43,366 bases of DNA from Burkholderiales bacterium RIFCSPHIGHO2_12_FULL_69_20 (GTDB lineage Bacteria > Pseudomonadota > Gammaproteobacteria > Burkholderiales > Burkholderiaceae_C), in the NCBI GenBank assembly GCA_001770815.1, contig MESD01000197.1, positions 2,040 through 45,405 of the forward strand, read 5' to 3'. Of this stretch, positions 40,641-43,366 are shown one piece after another. The notes under the pieces were generated by a model, which worked only from the letters and a program-made list of their open reading frames with translations, ran no database searches and was not told the origin of the DNA. Position numbers and translations under genes: made by a program. How positions within the stretch are numbered: position 1 is the first letter of the stretch; each line of letters begins with the position of its first letter.

Positions 40641-41219
40641 ATGTCTGTCACGTTCGCACCCAGCCCCTGGCCCGCGCCGCCCGCCGCGCGGCATGAGGGC
40701 GGCTGGCGTTTCGGCCATGAGCAGGCGGCGCCGCTGGCCTGGTTGTTCGAGCTGCGTCGCAACGTCTCGTTCTCGCCGCGCCAGCTGATCGGGGCCTACC
40801 TGCTGCTGTGCGCTTTGTCGCTGGTGGTGGCGCTCGGCTTCTGGTTGCAGGGCGTCACGATCGTGGGCCTGTTCACCGGGCTTGAATTGCTGGCGGTCGG
40901 CGTGGCCCTGCTGGTCGTCGCGCGCCATGCCGGTGACCGCGAAACCATCACGCTCACCGACCGCGAGATGTCGGTCGAGCAGCACTTCGGCCCGGCCGTG
41001 GCGCGCACGTCGTTCCGTGCCGAATGGGTACGGGTGGAGCCGGTGGCCGATGACGGCTCGCTGGTGGAGCTTTCGGGCGAAGGGCGCAGCGTGCGGGTTG
41101 GCCGCCATGTGCACCCTGAATTGCGGGTGGCGCTGGCGCAGGAACTGCGCCGGGCCTTGCGTCTGGCGCGCGCTGCGGGCGACCGGGCTGTGGATCACGA
41201 ACTTAAAGCAAGACGATGA
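40641..41219 (+). CDS. DUF2244 domain membrane protein, cox-operon associated
   Basis: A 192-residue inner-membrane protein with two hydrophobic helices (about residues 52-73 and 76-95) separated by a short turn. A soluble C-terminal domain follows, containing ETITLTDREMSVEQHFG and EWVRVEPVADDGSLVEL. This is the layout of DUF2244 proteins found next to cytochrome oxidase genes in proteobacteria. The function is unknown; a role in oxidase assembly is a guess from position. Its stop overlaps the coxB start by four bases (ATGA, 41216-41219), showing tight coupling. Confidence 0.8.
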   Translation: MSVTFAPSPWPAPPAARHEGGWRFGHEQAAPLAWLFELRRNVSFSPRQLIGAYLLLCALSLVVALGFWLQGVTIVGLFTGLELLAVGVALLVVARHAGDRETITLTDREMSVEQHFGPAVARTSFRAEWVRVEPVADDGSLVELSGEGRSVRVGRHVHPELRVALAQELRRALRLARAAGDRAVDHELKARR

Positions 41220-42388
41220 TGACGACAAAAACGCGGATGTCCCGGGCTGTGCAAGGGGTGGCTGCCCTGGCCACGGCATTCACGGCGCAAGCGGCGCTGG
41301 CGGTAGGCGACCTGGCCGGTGGTCCGGCCAAGAACCAGATCGACCTGCACCCGCCGATCACCCGGATCGCGGCCGAGGTGCAGGGCCTGCACCTGTTCAT
41401 GCTGGTGATCTGCACGGTGATCTTTCTCGCCGTCTTCGGCGTGATGTTTTATTCGATCATCAAGCACCGCAAGTCGGTGGGTCACAAGTCGGCCAACTTC
41501 CACGAGAGCGTGACGGTGGAGATTGCCTGGACCATCGTGCCCTTCGTCATCGTGGTGGTGATGGGCATGATGGCCACCAAGACCGTGGTGGCCATGAAGG
41601 ACACCAGCAACGCCGACCTCACCATCAAGACCACGGGCATGCAGTGGAAGTGGGGCTACGACTACCTCAAGGGCGAGGGTGAGGGCATCGGCTTCGTGGC
41701 CACGCTGGACTTGGCCCAGCGCAACCTGTCCAACGCCGGCACGCCCGAGGGCGACAACTACCTGCTGAAGGTGGACAACCCGCTGGTGGTGCCGGTCGAC
41801 AAGAAGATCCGCATCATCACCACCGCCACCGACGTCATCCACTCGTGGATGGTGCCGGCCTTCGCGGTCAAGCAGGACGCGATCCCCGGCTTCGTGCGCG
41901 ACACCTGGTTCCGCGCCGAGAAGACTGGCGACTTTTATGGCCAGTGCGTCGAGCTGTGCGGCAAGGAGCACGCCTACATGCCGATCCACGTGAAGGTGGT
42001 GTCCGCCGAGGACTACACCAAGTGGGTCGAGGGCAAGAAGAAGGAAATGGCCGCCAAGGCCGATGACCCGAGCAAGGTCTGGACGCTGGAGGCGCTGGCC
42101 GCCCGCGGCGAGAAGGTCTACGCCGCCAACTGCGCCGTGTGCCACAAGCCCGATGGCAAGGGCGCCGGCCCGATCAAGGCGGTGGACGGCTCGGCCATCG
42201 TGCAGAACGCCGACAAGGCGCAGCAGATCGACGTGCTGCTCAACGGCCGCCTCAACGGCGCGATGCCGGCGTGGAAGACCCTGTCCGACACCGAGATCGC
42301 CGCGGTCATCACCTACACCAAGAACAGCTGGTCGAACAAGACCGGCCAGATCGTGCAGCCCGCCGACATCGTCGCCGCGCGCAAGTGA
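41216..42388 (+). CDS. coxB: Cytochrome c oxidase subunit II with fused cytochrome c domain
   Basis: The 390-residue subunit accepts electrons on the periplasmic side. A cleavable signal peptide (about 1-29) precedes two membrane helices (58-82 and 98-122). The CuA site is intact: His209, then Cys244, Glu246, Cys248, His252 and Met255, with aromatic WKWGYDY near 144. A C-terminal class I cytochrome c domain has CAVCH (Cys306, Cys309, His310) and a likely Met ligand in NGAMPAWK, so this is the fused type of subunit II (caa3-like). It follows DUF2244 with overlap; ctaD begins 50 bases downstream. Confidence 0.97.
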   Translation: MMTTKTRMSRAVQGVAALATAFTAQAALAVGDLAGGPAKNQIDLHPPITRIAAEVQGLHLFMLVICTVIFLAVFGVMFYSIIKHRKSVGHKSANFHESVTVEIAWTIVPFVIVVVMGMMATKTVVAMKDTSNADLTIKTTGMQWKWGYDYLKGEGEGIGFVATLDLAQRNLSNAGTPEGDNYLLKVDNPLVVPVDKKIRIITTATDVIHSWMVPAFAVKQDAIPGFVRDTWFRAEKTGDFYGQCVELCGKEHAYMPIHVKVVSAEDYTKWVEGKKKEMAAKADDPSKVWTLEALAARGEKVYAANCAVCHKPDGKGAGPIKAVDGSAIVQNADKAQQIDVLLNGRLNGAMPAWKTLSDTEIAAVITYTKNSWSNKTGQIVQPADIVAARK

Positions 42389-42438
42389 TCTGCCCCTCCT
42401 TCCGAATCGCCAGAACTGACCGCTGAAAGGCACCGCTG

Positions 42439-43366
42439 ATGAGCGCCGTCCTCCACCCCGGGTCGCACGACCATTCACACGACGATCACCACGACCACGG
42501 CCCGCTGCACGGCTGGCGGCGCTGGGTGTTCGCGACGAACCACAAGGACATCGGCACGATGTACCTGTTGTTCTCGTTCACCATGCTGATGATCGGCGGC
42601 GTGCTGGCACTGTGCATCCGCGCCGAACTGTTCCAGCCCGGCCTGCAGTTCTTCAACCCGGAGCTGTTCAACTCGTTCACCACGATGCACGGGCTGATCA
42701 TGGTGTTCGGCGCGATCATGCCGGCCTTCGTCGGCTTCGCGAACTGGATGATCCCGCTGCAGATCGGCGCCGCCGACATGGCCTTCGCGCGGATGAACAA
42801 CTTCAGCTTCTGGCTGCTGATCCCCGCGGCGCTGATGCTGGCCGGCTCGTTCTTCATGCCCGGTGGTGCACCGGCGGCCGGCTGGACGCTGTACGCGCCG
42901 CTGACGCTGCAGATGGGCCCCTCGATGGACGCCGGCATCTTCGCCATGCACATCATGGGCGCTTCGTCGATCATGGGCTCGATCAACATCATCGTCACCA
43001 TCCTGAACATGCGCGCGCCCGGCATGACGCTGATGAAGATGCCGCTGTTCTGCTGGACCTGGCTGATCACCGCCTACCTGCTGATCGCGGTGATGCCGGT
43101 GCTGGCCGGTGCCATCACGATGACGCTGACCGACCGCCACTTCGGCACCAGCTTCTTCACCCCGGCCGGTGGTGGTGACCCGGTGATGTACCAGCACATC
43201 TTCTGGTTCTTCGGGCACCCCGAGGTCTACATCATGATCCTGCCGGCGTTCGGCATCGTCAGCGCCATCGTCCCGGCCTTTGCCCGTAAACGTCTCTTCG
43301 GTTACACGTCGATGGTCTACGCCACCGCGTCCATCGCGATCCTGTCGTTCATCGTCTGGGCGCACC
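42439..43366 (+). CDS. ctaD: Cytochrome c oxidase subunit I, 3' end beyond the window
   Basis: The visible 309 residues are roughly the first 57% of the proton-pumping heme-copper subunit I. The heme a ligand His84 ([12 protein letters not shown]) and the CuB/cross-link region [20 protein letters not shown] (His260, Tyr264) are present, both characteristic of A-type oxidases. The first helix begins after [15 protein letters not shown]. The N-terminus is unusually rich in His and Asp (residues 10-20 of a [11 protein letters not shown] kind), which may bind metal. An AAAGGCACC sequence precedes ATG 42439. The frame is open at the window's last base. Confidence 0.97.
   Translation, partial: MSAVLHPGSHDHSHDDHHDHGPLHGWRRWVFATNHKDIGTMYLLFSFTMLMIGGVLALCIRAELFQPGLQFFNPELFNSFTTMHGLIMVFGAIMPAFVGFANWMIPLQIGAADMAFARMNNFSFWLLIPAALMLAGSFFMPGGAPAAGWTLYAPLTLQMGPSMDAGIFAMHIMGASSIMGSINIIVTILNMRAPGMTLMKMPLFCWTWLITAYLLIAVMPVLAGAITMTLTDRHFGTSFFTPAGGGDPVMYQHIFWFFGHPEVYIMILPAFGIVSAIVPAFARKRLFGYTSMVYATASIAILSFIVWAH

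Overview
The window is high-GC chromosomal DNA from a betaproteobacterium. It most likely comes from the Burkholderiales (Rubrivivax/Leptothrix/Ideonella-like). This is inferred from gene content and order (rubredoxin-pilGHIJL; yqgE-ruvX-pyrR-pyrB-pyrC-like-plsC; rhodanese-grxC-secB-gpsA-trmL-comF; DUF2244-coxB-ctaD), from the PEP-CTERM protein and from codon bias; no rRNA is present to confirm it. About 39 genes fill nearly all of the sequence. No gap without a gene exceeds about 210 bases. I found no tRNA, rRNA, CRISPR array, transposase or phage gene.

Layout. (1) 1-5403, minus strand: thiD-like kinase, hemL, hexose-6-phosphate mutarotase, mpl and a Tat-exported amidohydrolase form a tight unit reading leftward. 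(2) 5537-5559: a palindrome carrying mirror-image -10 boxes separates that unit from a rubredoxin gene. (3) 5836-17345, plus strand: a Pil-Chp chemosensory cluster for twitching motility (pilG, pilH, pilI, pilJ and a 2181-residue pilL/chpA hybrid kinase), followed by a GGDEF diguanylate cyclase. (4) A photolyase gene (minus) stands back to back with yqgE-ruvX-pyrR-pyrB-pyrC-like-plsC (plus). A cluster of hairpins lies between pyrB and the catalytically dead dihydroorotase-like gene. (5) 23792-28342, plus: a PEP-CTERM exported protein, an AMP-phosphorylase-type enzyme, a PRPP-synthetase-like enzyme and a degenerate HD-GYP protein. (6) 28383-34757, minus: a complete L-threonate (tetronate) catabolic operon with its own GntR/FadR regulator, ending in TRAP transporter membrane subunits but with no binding-protein gene. 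(7) 34897-40468: housekeeping genes gpmA, rhodanese, grxC, secB, gpsA, trmL, comF and a BioC-like methyltransferase. (8) 40641-43366: DUF2244 protein, coxB fused to cytochrome c, and the 5' part of ctaD, the start of an aa3-type oxidase operon that runs off the window.

How the parts work together. The Pil-Chp genes pass surface or chemical signals to the type IV pilus motor, and the adjacent cyclase suggests a link to c-di-GMP. The pyr segment makes carbamoyl aspartate with a probable structural pseudo-dihydroorotase. The tetronate operon converts L-threonate to dihydroxyacetone phosphate plus CO2. The phosphorylase/PRPP-synthetase pair hints at a nucleotide ribose salvage route.

The least-explained items are the palindrome-rich but translationally open spacer before the pyrC-like gene, the phosphorylase/PRPP pair, the HD-GYP protein lacking its HD residues, the ThiD-like kinase with a ribokinase-type GAGD motif, and several structured leaders. 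I did not find an obviously new multi-gene defence or mobile system.
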